From Cannabis sativa (lineage: Eukaryota; Streptophyta; Magnoliopsida; Rosales; Cannabaceae), in NCBI RefSeq assembly GCF_029168945.1, contig NC_083603.1:22010001-22074000 (forward strand): 64,000 nt of DNA, given 5' to 3'. Positions within the stretch are counted from its first letter, which is position 1. Each line of letters opens with the position of its first letter. Below the pieces are notes generated by a model. That model was not told where the DNA came from. It ran no database searches and saw only the letters and a program-made list of their open reading frames with translations. A program made the position numbers and the translations under genes. Of this stretch, positions 35,372 to 46,613 are shown piece by piece.

Positions 35372-37312
35372 TTACACTCTTTCGGCCCCCACGGCTTTTG
35401 CTAATCTCAGTCCTGCTATCAGGGCTTCATACTCGGCTTCGTTGTTAGAAGCTGTGAATTCAAATCGTAGGGCTGCCTGGAGTCGAAGTCTGTTCGGGGA
35501 TATCATCGCTACCCCTACTCCGGACCCATTCTCGTTGGAGACGCCATCCATAAATACTTTCCACGCCGGGACTGGCGGTGTGGGTATGTTGGCGTTAGCT
35601 TCTGCTTCATGGCACTCCGTGATGAAGTTTGCCAGCGCCTGCCCTTTTATGGAAGTGCGAGGAATGTAGTGTAGATCAAATTGGCTTAGCTCCATGGCCC
35701 ATTTGAGAAGTCTCCCAGATGCCTTTGGCTTTTGTAGGACTTGTCGGAGCGGATGTTTGGTTAACACTTTGATTGGGTGAGCTTGGAAGTAAGGTCTCAG
35801 CTTTCTCGAGGCCATTAGGAGGAAAAAAACTAGTTTTTCGATCACCAGGTATCGCGTCTCCGCCCCTATCATGCATTTGCTGACATAGTACACGGGATGC
35901 TGAGTTTTTTCCTCTTCCCGTACTAAGGCCGCGCTAACCGCATTCTCGGAGACAGCCAAGTATAGGAACAAGTCCTCTCCGAGAACGGGCTTTGATAGGA
36001 TTGGTGGTTTGGCCATGTGCTCTTTTAGTTTTCTGAATGCCTCCTCGCACTCGTCGGACCATTCAAATTTCTGACATTTCTTCAAGATGTTGAAGAAGGG
36101 AATGCATTTGTCTGTGGATCGAGAGATAAAACGGCTCAGGGCAGCGACCTTTCCGGTTAAGCTCTGAACATCTTTGTGTTTCTTGGGGGAAGGCATTCTT
36201 ACGAGAGCTTGGATTTTCTCTGGATTTGCCTCTATCCCTCGCTGGCTGACAATGAAGCCCAGAAACTTTCCCGATTTGACCCTGAAAGTGCACTTCTTTG
36301 GGTTAAGTTTCATTCCGTATCTCTGGACCACTTCGAAACATTCTTCTAGGTCATCCGCGTGGCTTGCGTATGCCTTCGATTTGACCAGCATGTCGTCCAC
36401 GTATACCTCCATATTTCATCCTAGAAGGCCTTTAAACATCTGGTTCACCATTCTCTGGTAAGTTGCACGAGCATTCTTTAGTCCGAAAGGCATGACCAGG
36501 TAGCAGTATACTCCCTTATCGGTCCTGAAGCTAGTGCACTCTTGATCCGTGATGTGCATCTTGATCTGGTTGTAAATGGTGTATGCGTCCATGAAGGACA
36601 ATAGCTTGAATCTGGAGGTGGCATCCACCATCTGGTCGATTCTTGGCAAGAGAAAACAGTATTTTGGGCAGGCTTTGTTTAGATCGGTAAAATCTATACA
36701 AACCCGCCATGTCCTGTTTGGCTTCAGTACCAGCACCGAATTGGCCAGCCATTCCGGATAGTACATGTCTCGGATCATGCCGCTGGTTAGTAATTTGTCC
36801 ACCTCTTTCTCTAGGGCTTCTGCCTTTACCGAGTCGAGGGGGCATCTTTTCTGTTGAACCGGTGGCAAGTCCAGGTTGACGTTAAGGACGTGGGGGCTTA
36901 TGCCTGTCATGTCCTCCTGACACCATGCAAAAACATCCGTGACAGCCCTTAGTGTCTTTATTATTTTTTCTTTTTCCTCCGGCTCTAGACTTTTTCCTAG
37001 CTGGAGGACCTTGGTGGGGTCAAGGTCACATACCGACACTTCCTCGACATCCTCCATGGGTTCTACAATTTTTTCGGATTCCACACGGGGATCCAACTCG
37101 TCTTCTTCTGCCATTCCTGGCTCAATTACTTCATGGACCATTAAAACGGGTAAGTGGGCAACAACGTTGTAACACTGCCTGGCTTCCCCCTGGTTCCCTC
37201 TTACGGTTCCTATCCCAGCCTTCTGAGTAGGGAATTTCAGACACAAGTGCCTAATCGATGTGATTGCACCGAAATCCACAAGGGCTGGCCGGCCGAGGAT
37301 TGCATTGTAAGC
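35372..37312 (-). pseudogene. Element A reverse transcriptase, RNase H and second RNase H domain
   Basis: The frame starts with the protease end ([10 protein letters not shown]), then RT with [31 protein letters not shown] for motif A, and [21 protein letters not shown] at 36416-36418 interrupts just before MEVYVDDMLVKS, the YVDD active site, and the frame continues unchanged. RNase H follows (VLGEDLFLYLAVSENAVSAAL, where the first acidic residue is not obvious). A second RNase H-like domain then begins at WKVFMDGVSNENGSG and contains NNEAEYEALIAGL. Dual RNase H is typical of the Tat lineage. The frame closes with TAA, then TAG, at about 35372. Confidence 0.92.
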
Positions 37313-37769
37313 CAGTTGGGCAGTCCACCACCACAAATGTGCAATACTTGAAAGTGCTTTGGGGTGTGTCTGGGCACAAGGTGACCAGGAGCCTCACTTT
37401 TCCCATTGGGATAAGTGTTGTTCCATTAAACCCTGTGAGCTGGGAACCGCTTGGTGAAAGATCCCGGTCCATGAGGCCTATTACCGTGAAGGCTTCTTTG
37501 ACTAATAAATTCACAGAACTCCCGTTGTCAACTAAGATTATAGCCACAATCTTGTTGGCAACGGGGGTCTCTATGACCAGGGGGTCATGATGAGGGAAGC
37601 GCATTGTCTTAGCGTCCTCTTCTGTGAACGTAATGGGCTGATCCATTAGCGGGGGCCTTTGAGCTGGGAGCTGAGTAACCTCCCAAACCTCATTGTGCTT
37701 TACGGCCCATGTGTAACGCTTTAGTTCCTTTCGGGTAGTTCCTCCGATGTGGGGTCCTCCAGAGATCAT
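37313..37769 (-). pseudogene. Element A aspartic protease
   Basis: The segment contains VAIILVDNGSSVNLL, the retroelement aspartic protease motif in the DNGSS form used by Tat-type elements. Near 37312 one extra base shifts the frame, so the protease end (AYNAILGRP) is read in the RT frame. It is in frame with the gag region upstream apart from two stops (TAA and TAG between 37872 and about 37800). The enzyme would cut the gag-pol polyprotein. Confidence 0.85.
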
Positions 37770-37871
37770 GGCTACTCTTCCGTTGGGTCTCGGTGGCAGG
37801 CCAAGAATTCGCTAGGTTTCTCTTGGGGAAGCGACTGGTGCTAATGCTCCGGCTACACCCCCTGGTGCTCC

Positions 37872-39839
37872 TTAAGGCAAAGGTCCTGTTGCCTGAACCA
37901 GATTAAGGTGACGCAACCGGTTCTTGATCCATTCGTAAAGATGTCCCAATCGAATCAAGTTTTCAATCTCGTCCTTGAGGTTTTTGCATTCATTGGTGCT
38001 ATGTCCAATGTCGTTGTGATACTCACACCTTTTGTTGGGGTCCCTCCGGGAGCTATCCCTGTACAGAGGAGGCGGTCTCCAGTAGTGCGTATTTTGCCTA
38101 CTAGCGAAATACACACGCTCTCGGGAGTCCATTAGCTCCGTGTACTGGGTGTACTGGGGAGTGTACCCCCTTTTCTGCCGCTTCTCCATAGTCCAGTTGC
38201 TGCCTTTTGAGGACCTCTTGCTCCAAGAGCCTTGAGAGGGACCTGCTAGGCTTGCGGTCGGAGCAGAGTGAGACGGGACTTGTCGACTCATCCCTGAAGG
38301 ATTCCCAAAGTGAGAAGATGCAGGGGCCAAGGCCTGACCCTGACTATATCCTGGGGTAGCGAAAAATTGTATGCCGCTCATTGGTGGGGCAGCTGTTTGT
38401 AAAGTTCCCTGGAGCTGAGCTCCGGGTACATATCTCGCTATTCCGGTAGGGTAGTATCCCCCATAGGCCACTATTTGGGCCTCTTCTAGGTTGATGTATT
38501 TTTGGACTTTTTTCTAGAAATCTTGAAGGTTGGAGGCTCCTTCTTGCTGTAACTCGTTCCAAAACGGAGTCCCTGTACGGATCACTGCTTGAAGAAGAGC
38601 AAGCTATTGTCCGTCATCAACTTTCTTGGTCTTTGAGGCTTCTTCCTTAAACCTCTTTATGAAATTCTTCAATGTCTCCGTAGGCAGTTGCTTGATGTTA
38701 GTCAAGGCGCTGACCTCCAGATTAACTTTCCTCGCGGTGACAAACTGTCTCCGAAAGCTGGTTTGCAGCTTATTCCAGCAGTCCACGGATCCTGGCTCCA
38801 GTTTCTTGAACCATTCTTCCACGGACCCGCTTAATGTTAGCGAGAAGCATAAGCATTTGGCGTCATTGCTGACTCTCATGACTGTCATTACTCGGTTGAA
38901 CTGTGACAGGTGATCGCTAGGGTCCGAGTTCCCAGTATAAGCTACCATTTTAGGCATCTTAAAATTCTTGGGGAGCTTCGCTTCCAAGATGTGCCTGGCA
39001 CATGGCTTCCGATCTTCACAGTCAGAGTCCGAGTCGTCACCTTTTTGTCTCCGAGAGACCCGAGCAACGTCTTTCCGGAGTATGGCAAGCTCAGCAATAA
39101 TTCCTTCGTTTAATGTTCCCATGGAGACTGCGGGCATGTGTTTCTTTTGGTCTAGGTGATCCCAGAGGTCACCGTGTTTTCCGTTAATCTGATGTCTCAG
39201 ATCGGCGGGAGGGTATTTTTGGCCCCTTCTTCCTCTCCCTCCGAGTTCCTGGTGCACAGAAACGCTCTTTCGGTCCTCTCGATCTTGAGGGCCAAGACTC
39301 CCTTTTTGGGGTTTGCCCCTCTGCAGACCTTTCCCTTTTAGGAAATCTGAGCGGACTTTTCGCAGATCCTGCACCTTTTTCTTTTTCCCAGGAGTGGAAG
39401 TTGGGTTTTTCTGCTTGTTCCCTTCAGAGGGATACCTTATAGGGCTAGGTTCCCAAGATTTCTGCTTTTGGGCACTTGGCAAGGATTCTCCTGGTGTCTC
39501 TCCTAGTCTAGCAGGGATGGCTTTATGATGCACGTGGATTCCTGCTGCCTCCATGGCTTTTTGCATGGCCACCATCACCTCTTGCATCTTTTTATTTTGT
39601 TCTTTTTGGGTCGTGATCTCAGCCTCGTGATCAGCAGCCTTTTGTCTTAAGAGTACTAGCTCTGTATAGCTGCCTTCGTCATAGGCGTCGTACTCATCGA
39701 AGTTCCCTTCGTATTCATCGTCGTGGGTTCCTTCTCCTTCCTCAGAGCCCACGTTCACTCTTGAGGCCACATCCTCATTGTTTGGGTCTTGAGCGTCTTG
39801 AGGAGGACGGGGTTGACGTGTGTTGTGAGTCTCCACCAT
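37872..39839 (-). pseudogene. Element A gag, with in-frame stops
   Basis: The ATG at 39839 lies about 60 bases inside the 5' LTR and primer-binding site. An acidic, Gln- and Lys-rich N-terminus with a helical stretch comes first. The retrotransposon gag domain follows (LPKNFKMPKMVAYTGNSDP to LSGSVEEWFKKL and RRQFVTARK). Stops interrupt at 38604-38606 (TAG after VDDGQ) and again about 90 bases on, after which the same frame continues to a zinc knuckle of the form CEYHNDIGHSTNEC and on to 37872. The protein would be the structural particle protein. The nonsense changes make this copy inactive. Confidence 0.9.
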
Positions 39840-39882
39840 TGCTGTTTTGTAATATTATGCCTACTTGCAGACGCTTCCTTCA

Positions 39883-39901
39883 GCTCTCAATGAAAGCACC
39901 A
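39883..39901 (-). promoter_or_regulatory. Primer-binding site of element A
   Basis: Three bases inside the 5' LTR the minus strand reads TGGTGCTTTCATTGAGAGC. It starts with TGG as a tRNA 3' end complement must, but is not the initiator tRNA-Met sequence used by D, E and F. I cannot name the tRNA without a search. Confidence 0.7.
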
Positions 39902-39904
39902 AAA

Positions 39905-40647
39905 TGTTGACCGAGGTTTTCGGCAACCAATATAATAATAATATTTAAGAAAGCTGTAAGGAGTTAATGCACAAGATTTTTACGTGGTTGGGGCATTAAT
40001 GAGCCTTAGTCCACGAGTCTGTATATTTATGAGAGTATTTATTACAAAGAATGTTCTTGGTTGTTTTTCTCTCTTGTTCTTATGAAACCCAGAATTCTCG
40101 ACCCCTGCCTTAATGAGTTTGGGGGGTATTTATAGTGTTTTTCTGGGGTGATCCCCAGAACTGAGGTACATGTCTTTCTGTAATATTCAGTAAAGGCACA
40201 CATTCCCAATGAGTACATCATGGGAAGTGCATGGTCTAATCCCTAGGCTTTCTAGGGGTTTAATGGATGTAATCCATTATCCTTTTTTGACTGATGTGAT
40301 TTATCATAAAGTAGCCGTCGCTAGGCTCATTAATCATAATGTAGTAGCTGCAGAAGGGGGCTTACGCCGTCAGACTTTAATACTTACGGCAGTTCTAATA
40401 CGCCTCCTCCCATGCGGCATTAAATGTGAGGTGACTGTTTAGATAGGATTTGACGTCTCCCGGAGGTGCTTCGTTATAGCCTTGCTCTCCGGAGTGTGTG
40501 AAACCTTCATGCCTTCTCCGAGAGGCATGTTAAGTGTTGATCCTTTTAATTAAGGGGACTTAGTCGAATCATCTCAAAGTCTTGCTTCTTCAATCCACGT
40601 GTCACAACCGGTTGGTCCACGTATTTTGGACAAAATAAGGGGCAACA
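39905..40647 (-). repeat. 5' LTR of element A
   Basis: It is 743 bases with complete termini (TGTTG and CAACA on the plus strand), followed by the duplication ACTGT. The TATA-like box is at 40126-40135 on the minus strand. Confidence 0.93.
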
Positions 40648-40652
40648 ACTGT

Positions 40653-41458
40653 ATATCGTCTTCTTCTTCCACCATCATCAGCCCTTCTTCTTCCTTTTTC
40701 AATATGCAGCAGAAAATAAAAAACAATAACCCATAGAAATCACATTAATAAATAATACCCAGAAAACAAAAACTCACAAACTAAATTCTAACATTACTCA
40801 AATCCATACCTAGTCGTTCATGTTCATAATGCAACACAAATAGAAATTGGATACACTGTCAAATAAATCCAAAAAATTAGTTCATATGGAGTTTCGATTG
40901 TTGGTACACTTTCAGCTCATATCCCGACCGCCGTTGGATCTCCAAAGAAGTTTCAGGTACTCTCTTCGTAGCACCAGATCCGATTTAGGGGACGAGTTTA
41001 AGTGCGAGATAAAGCTGCGAAAGATAAGAAATATAATTTAGATATTAAAGCAATTAGATCTGACAAAAACAATAAGAAAACTCATTCAAAATATTTTGCA
41101 AAAATGCATAACCAAATCTGAAGCACCCAGATTCCGGCGATCTCCTCTCTCCCGTCTTTCGCCAGCACAAACCATCATCGAGCCCTCGCGAGCCCTCGTG
41201 AGCCCAACCTTAGAAGTCCTCATTGCCGCACTCTAGGATGATTAAAATGAGATGTATTTTTCCCCTACCCTTTTGTTATTCAAGATTGATAAAGATGAGA
41301 TCGAGATCTATGTTCGCGGAGAGATAATGAGAAGCACGGTTCGTGGAGGTCAACAAATGTGGTGAGCTTCGTCTGCGATGTTCGTAGAGGTCCGACAATG
41401 GAGTTTGGGTAGATTATGGATTTTTGGTTTGGTGAAGATGGAGCCATATTTTTGTTTT
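40653..41458. other. Host flank right of element A, no recognisable gene
   Basis: The stretch continues the host sequence interrupted at 1411. It has a CT-rich start, AT-rich stretches and a moderately GC-rich patch near 41130-41220. None of the short frames has a protein family signature or codon pattern I recognise. It could be a decayed gene end or a DNA transposon interior lying between the two repeat copies. Confidence 0.5.
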
Positions 41459-41635
41459 ATGAGTAATTTGCGGCATAAATACCTAAGTTTTATGCCGAGT
41501 AGCAGATAAATACCTAAGTCCTATTTTTGTCAGTAAAAATACCTTCTGTTACACTCCTGGATATTCCGTAGATACCTCTCCGCTAACTACCAAATCAGTA
41601 CCTACGTGGTAGCCCCTGATAGGTCCATGTCATTT
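41459..41635 (+). repeat. Dispersed repeat, copy 2 (partner at 1044-1205)
   Basis: It begins GAGTAATTTGCGGC and repeats the two AATACCTAAGT units and the CTTCTGTTA stretch of copy 1 in the same orientation. Substitutions are frequent, so the copies are old or come from different family members. Confidence 0.6.
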
Positions 41636-42214
41636 AATGTTTATTTTTTTCTAACAATTTTTGAAAATTCAAAAAAAATATTTAAAAATTAAAAAATAAA
41701 CATATATTTTCCCTTTTTCTAGTCAACCATCTCTCTCTTTCCTCTCGACTTCATCTCCTTCAATCTCCATCTCATTTTTCCATTAATAACCATATCATTA
41801 TACAAGAATTTAAAATCATTAAACAGATCAAATCTTCATCTTACCAACCTGTTTTTTTTTTTTTTTGTTCTCTCTTTTTCTTTTACACTCTCTCTTGAAT
41901 AGTCAACTAAAACCCAGAAAATGAGTATGAACAGTGAACACAACCATAAAACAAATTCAGAAAATTGGAATGAGCCTAATAAAAACCTCTGCACAAATTC
42001 GAAAAATATTTTGGCACTAAATCTCATCACACCATATTATATTTTGGCACTAAAATTACACTATCCCATCCTTATCTTCTTCTCCATATATTTTTTTTTG
42101 AACAGTATCTTCTTCTCCATCTTGGATTTACTTACAACCCTAAAAATAAAAACATGAATTCAAACTCAGAAAAAAAAAATTGATTTCATAAACTATATAA
42201 AATTTGTTTAATAC
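41636..42214. other. AT-rich host sequence, no recognisable gene
   Basis: It contains CT-rich and T-rich runs, including a T run near 41851-41867. The short frames on both strands show no domain. It ends at the LTR copy J. Confidence 0.5.
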
Positions 42215-44108
42215 TGTTGGGTTTTGTGCCCTAAATAAAACCCTTTACAATCTGATTAGTCATCAATATAAGAAATTTGAAGTGATTTATGTTTGCATGA
42301 ATTTTACATGCTAATGGTTTAATATGTTTATTACATTTACACACAAAATCTGTTAAGTCCAGATCATATGTTTATTCACAATTACAGTATCGTCAACATA
42401 GTGGAATGTGATTGTGATAATATGAATCAAAAGACTAAGTCCCTGTTTCATCAGTTTTTTGGATTTACACTAATGTGATAATCAGCGATGATGTGTACTT
42501 ACACTTGGAGTAAGTGTTATGTTCTTTCTAGGACATTGGTAAAGTATACTAGTTTCGAATGTATGGAGTATACATTGGACTGGACCGATATTGCAACTTA
42601 GTTAAGATATTATAAACTTACCGTCATATCTTTCCAAGTCAATATCAGTAGTTGATCTTATGATTAAAAGAATCTAAATCCTGATATGCTTAGGCTCAAC
42701 TCAAGAGTGTTATTCATGTTCTTTGATTTATTAGTTAAGCCTACTTTTGGGTCAGGGTGATACGTATATTTTGGGAACATGATAGTATGATTGAGTGGGA
42801 GTGCTGAACATAAATATGGAATCTATAGCTTCTACTGGTGTATAGAAGTCAAGTGATGATTCCCTTCGAGCTTAGCTAAATAGAAGTAAATGGATGAGCT
42901 CTTGTTTAAGTGACTAATTCTTAGATCACTAAACATCATTTACAGGTAGCTAAGTGTTTTAAGGGGCAAAATACGTTGAGGGGTGAGAACGGTAAAATTA
43001 TCCCATCTCGATGTAAATCATCTATATAGAGGATCTTTGATCACAATAAGATTATAACAATGGTTAAATGAGATAGCATATCTATATCGTGGAACATATA
43101 ATATGCTCTATATAAGTCTAAGAGTACGATTCTAAGTTCTAAGAGTGGATTCAACGAGGAATTAATAAGTAGGGATTTACCTAATAAATTCGGTTCACTT
43201 ATTGGAAGCTCAGCATATAGATTCATGGTCCCCATTCTAGTTGAGACTATACTGCTTGTAAGACTCAATAATTAATTCGTGATTAATCAATTATAATTCT
43301 AAAGTTAGACTATGTCTAATTTGTGAATTTTCACTAAGCAGGGGTGAAATTGTAAAGAAAAGAGATTCTAGGTTTATTTATTAATTAATAGACTTTATAT
43401 GTCTAATTAATAATTAAATTAAATGACAATATTATTTAATAATCTATTTTAGTTATTAAATAATTAGTTTGGCATTTAAAAGGTTAAAATAAGAAAATTG
43501 GCGTTTTTGAGAAAATAGAAATAAAAATTGTGAAAACTGCAAAAACCAAGTGAGGCCCATTAAACACCTTGGCGGGCCACTTAAGCATGTCTTTCCAATT
43601 AATATTTTCATTATTTTAATTCCAAATAATTACTAACCTAAACCTAGTAGTTGCCTATAAATAGAAAGTGATGGCTCAGTCAAATAACAAGTTTTTTATG
43701 CTTTTTGTCAGAAAATCAGAAAATCAACTTTCTCAGAAAAACTGAGCCTTCCCTCTCTCTCTATAGCCGAACTTAACCCTCTCTCTTTTCTTCTTCATAA
43801 TTTCGAAACCCTACGTGATAGAGTAGTGCCCACACACAGCAAGTGGTACCTCAATCATAGATTGGAAGACTGTGAAGGATCACACACAAAGAGAAGGACA
43901 TTCGGGCTCAGATCTTGATAATACTCTGCGACAGAAATGATACAAGGGTTAGAGATCTGAGTGGAAGGAGACATTATTCCGCTGCAACCAATGTAAGGTT
44001 TTCTTAACTTTATATGTGTTTATTTATCGTTTTAGAAAGTTCATATTTAGGGTGTTAAACAACATACTTGTGAGTAGATCTAAGATCCTGGTAAAATAAA
44101 TTCCAACA
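42215..44108 (+). mobile_element. J: solo Copia LTR of the B family
   Basis: A single LTR-length sequence of 1894 bases runs from TGTTGGGTTTTGTGCCC to TTCCAACA. It aligns along its whole length to the LTRs of B but is clearly more diverged. No internal region follows, so it is most likely what remained after recombination between two LTRs. The flanks read AATAC and ACTAC, four of five bases alike, which may be a duplication with one change. The TATA-like box is kept at 43655-43664. Confidence 0.85.
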
Positions 44109-44495
44109 ACTACATCATTAAACCTAAACAAACCCTCGTTTTAATCTCCACCAACCTATTGAAATTACCTTTGAAATACTTAACCCCATAAGCTCACCCT
44201 TCCAAATAGCTGCCTTTCCCATTATGATTGATTCCCAAATCAAGATCCTTATAATTATAAAACTCTTCTCTGGGATTCTTGGACACAAAAAGAGCCATAT
44301 ATTGACAGAGTTTCCTGGTCAAACCAATGTATTTATTGGTCAAACCTTTCTGGCTTTCGTTCCAATCGATTGCGTACTGAATCAAAGCCAAGTTCCCAGC
44401 TCTATGAGGGTATGGACTCGCATTCTCAGGAATCTCAGCCATTCTCCCACCATAAGGATTAAAAGTCAGCCTCAACAGACCATCGAGCTTCATCA
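44109..44495 (-). pseudogene. C-terminal fragment of a berberine-bridge-enzyme-like flavoprotein gene
   Basis: On the minus strand about 120 codons match the C-terminal part of plant BBE-like FAD-linked oxidoreductases. The motifs are NPYGGRMAEIPENASPYPHR, then the Trp in YAIDWNE, VSKNPREEFYNYKDLDLGIN, and, past a TGA at about 44193, the terminal YGVKYFKGNFNRLVEIKTRV. The TGA most likely replaced an Arg codon. The N-terminal three quarters are missing because element H sits at 44496, and the last residues are lost near J. The family makes specialised metabolites by oxidising substrates with bicovalently bound FAD, usually after secretion. Cannabinoid synthases belong to it, but nothing here singles out that subgroup. 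Confidence 0.85.
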
Positions 44496-44866
44496 TGTTG
44501 GGTTTTATGCCCTAAATAAAACTCTGTTTCAATGTAATCCAGATTATTCAATATCAATAAAATAACAGAAGTATTTTTCATTCAATTGTGTATGTTTTGG
44601 TTCACCTTATCAATTATTTGTTTATTTGATTTATAAATTCATTCAAACCCTTTTCACATACTTGATCATGTTTATTGTGTTGTCAACACAGTGGAAAGTA
44701 AACATGACTATGTGATTAAAGATTCCTAGATTTATCAGAACACTAGGGTTTTACTGATATGACAATCTACAACAGAGTTTACTTGCATTTGGCGAAATTC
44801 TATGTTCTTTCCAGAGCATTGGTTAAAGTAAAGCTTGGGTTGGATGCATGGAGTATGCATTGGAAT
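44496..44866 (+). mobile_element. H: first part of a Copia LTR of the C type
   Basis: It starts TGTTGGGTTTTATGCCC and follows C's LTR (on its own strand) for 371 bases. It is then cut by LTR I, with GGAAT (44862-44866) as the candidate duplication. The five bases CATCA before it are the candidate duplication of H. The rest lies beyond the window, if it exists. Confidence 0.85.
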
Positions 44867-46613
44867 TGTTGGAAATTATGTTACCAGGATCTTAGATCTA
44901 CTCACAAGTATGTTGATTAACATCCTAAATATGAACTTTCTAAAACGATGAAATAAACACATATAAAGTTTAGTGAACCTTACATTGGGTGCAGAATAAT
45001 ATGACTCCTTCCGTTCAGATATCTAGCCCTTGATTCCTTTCTGTAGCAGAGCATTATCAATATCTGAACCTGGATCTCTTTCTTTGAATCTTTAATGCTG
45101 AAACTCCTTCTTGCTGAAAGTCTTTCTTAACTTGCTGTGTGTGGGCACTATTCTCACACTAAGAATTTCAAAATTGAAGAGGGAAGGAGAAAGAGAAGGG
45201 TCGACCAAAGATAGGGAGAGAGAGAGGTTCAGTTTTTTCTGAATCAAAAGTGTCAGAAGAAAAGTGTAATTTTCCTGAAGCCTTCACTATCTATTTATAG
45301 CATTCCACTAGGGTTAGGTTTGAATTATTTGGCATTAAAATAATGAAAATATCAGTTTAAATTGCCTACAAAAGTGGTCGGCCATGCTTAGTGGATTTGG
45401 GCCTCACTTTTTACAATTTTGCAGTTTTACCTTTTCTGCATCTGATTTTCTCAAAAACGCCAATTTTCTAATTCAACCATTTAAATGCCAATTCTAACTA
45501 TTTAATAACTATAAATAATTATTAAATAATATTGTCATTTATCATATTTATTAATTGAACCATACAAAGTATCATAATTAACAAATATGCCCCTAAAACT
45601 CTTTCTTTACAATTTCGCCCTTACTTAGTGAAAATTTCACAAATAGACATAGTCTAATTTGAGAATTAGAATTGATTAATCAAAACCAATTATATGAGTC
45701 TTACAAGCAATATTATCTCAACTAGTGCGGGGACCATGGGTCTATATAACCGAGCTTCCAATAAGTAGATCAAGAATTTAGCACTAAAATTCACTAACTT
45801 ATTAATTCTTGGTTGAATCCACGCATAGAACTCAGAATTGCACTCTCAGTATATAGAATGCTCTATATGTTCCACCATATAGACACATCATTAGTTATCT
45901 ATTGTTATAATCCTAATTCGATCAATGATCCTCTATCTGAATGATCTACACTGTAAAGGGATTAGATTACCGTAACTCCCTACTATGTATTTTATCCTTA
46001 AAACACTTGACCCCGTATAAATGATATTTCAGCTTATGTGAAATGAGTACTCCACCATTTATGTTCGTTTGGTCAAGCTCGAAGGGGATCATCCTTTGCT
46101 TACTATTCGCCAGATAGAAGCTATAGATTCCATGTTTATGCTAGCGCTCCCACTCAATTGCACTAATGTGTTCCCAAAATGTACGTATCACCCTGACCTA
46201 AAAGTAGGCTTAACTAACAAATCTAAGAACACGAATAGCCTTTCAAGATTGAGCCTAATCATAACAGGATTAAGAACATTTGATCTAGGATCAACTAGGC
46301 GATATTGACTTGAATAGATATTACGGTAAGTTTAATAAATCTAAGTCAAAGTTCAATATCGGTCCCTTCTGATGCATACTCCATGCATCCAACTTGAGCT
46401 TTACTTTAACCAATGCTCTGGAAAGAACATAGCACTTCTCCAAATGCAAGTAAACTCTGTTGTAGATTATCATATCAGTAAAACCCTATATCTGATAAAT
46501 CTAGGAGACTTTATTCACATAGTCATGTTTACTTTCCAATGTATTGACAGCACAATAAACAGGATCAAGTATGTGAAAAGGGTTTCAGATGAATTTATAC
46601 ATTATGTACATAT
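44867..46613 (-). mobile_element. I: opposite-facing Copia LTR of the B type, cut by E
   Basis: The sequence is the reverse complement of B's LTR, starting at its CCAACA end and running about 1.75 kb to a point roughly 130 bases short of the LTR start, where element E interrupts it. Whether it is a full element or a solo LTR cannot be seen. The TATA-like box is at 45291-45300 on the minus strand. Frames inside (46069-46308, 46372-46629) are LTR sequence. Confidence 0.85.

Larger units (their letters stand above)
1412..40647 (-). mobile_element. Element A: Tat-type Ty3/Gypsy retrotransposon, split by B
   Basis: Two LTRs begin TGTTGACC on the plus strand. The right one ends GGCAACA, so the termini are inverted TGTTG/CAACA. 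The insertion is flanked by the perfect 5-bp duplication ACTGT (1407-1411 and 40648-40652). Coding order on the minus strand is gag, protease, RT, RNase H, a second RNase H-like domain, and integrase, which is the Gypsy order. The second RNase H-like domain and an extra gene on the opposite strand next to the 3' LTR point to the Tat lineage (relatives of Grande and Retand). Element B (5229-34558) sits inside the integrase. Without nested DNA the element is about 9.9 kb. It carries many stops and cannot be autonomous. Confidence 0.93.

Noticed and set aside
1044..41635. Mutator-like transposon with ends at 1044 and 41635
   Set aside because: The two segments are in direct, not inverted, orientation, and no 9-base duplication is visible.
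44109..44495. Cannabinoid synthase gene fragment
   Set aside because: The motifs present are shared by the whole BBE-like family. Nothing specific to that subgroup is visible in the C-terminal piece.
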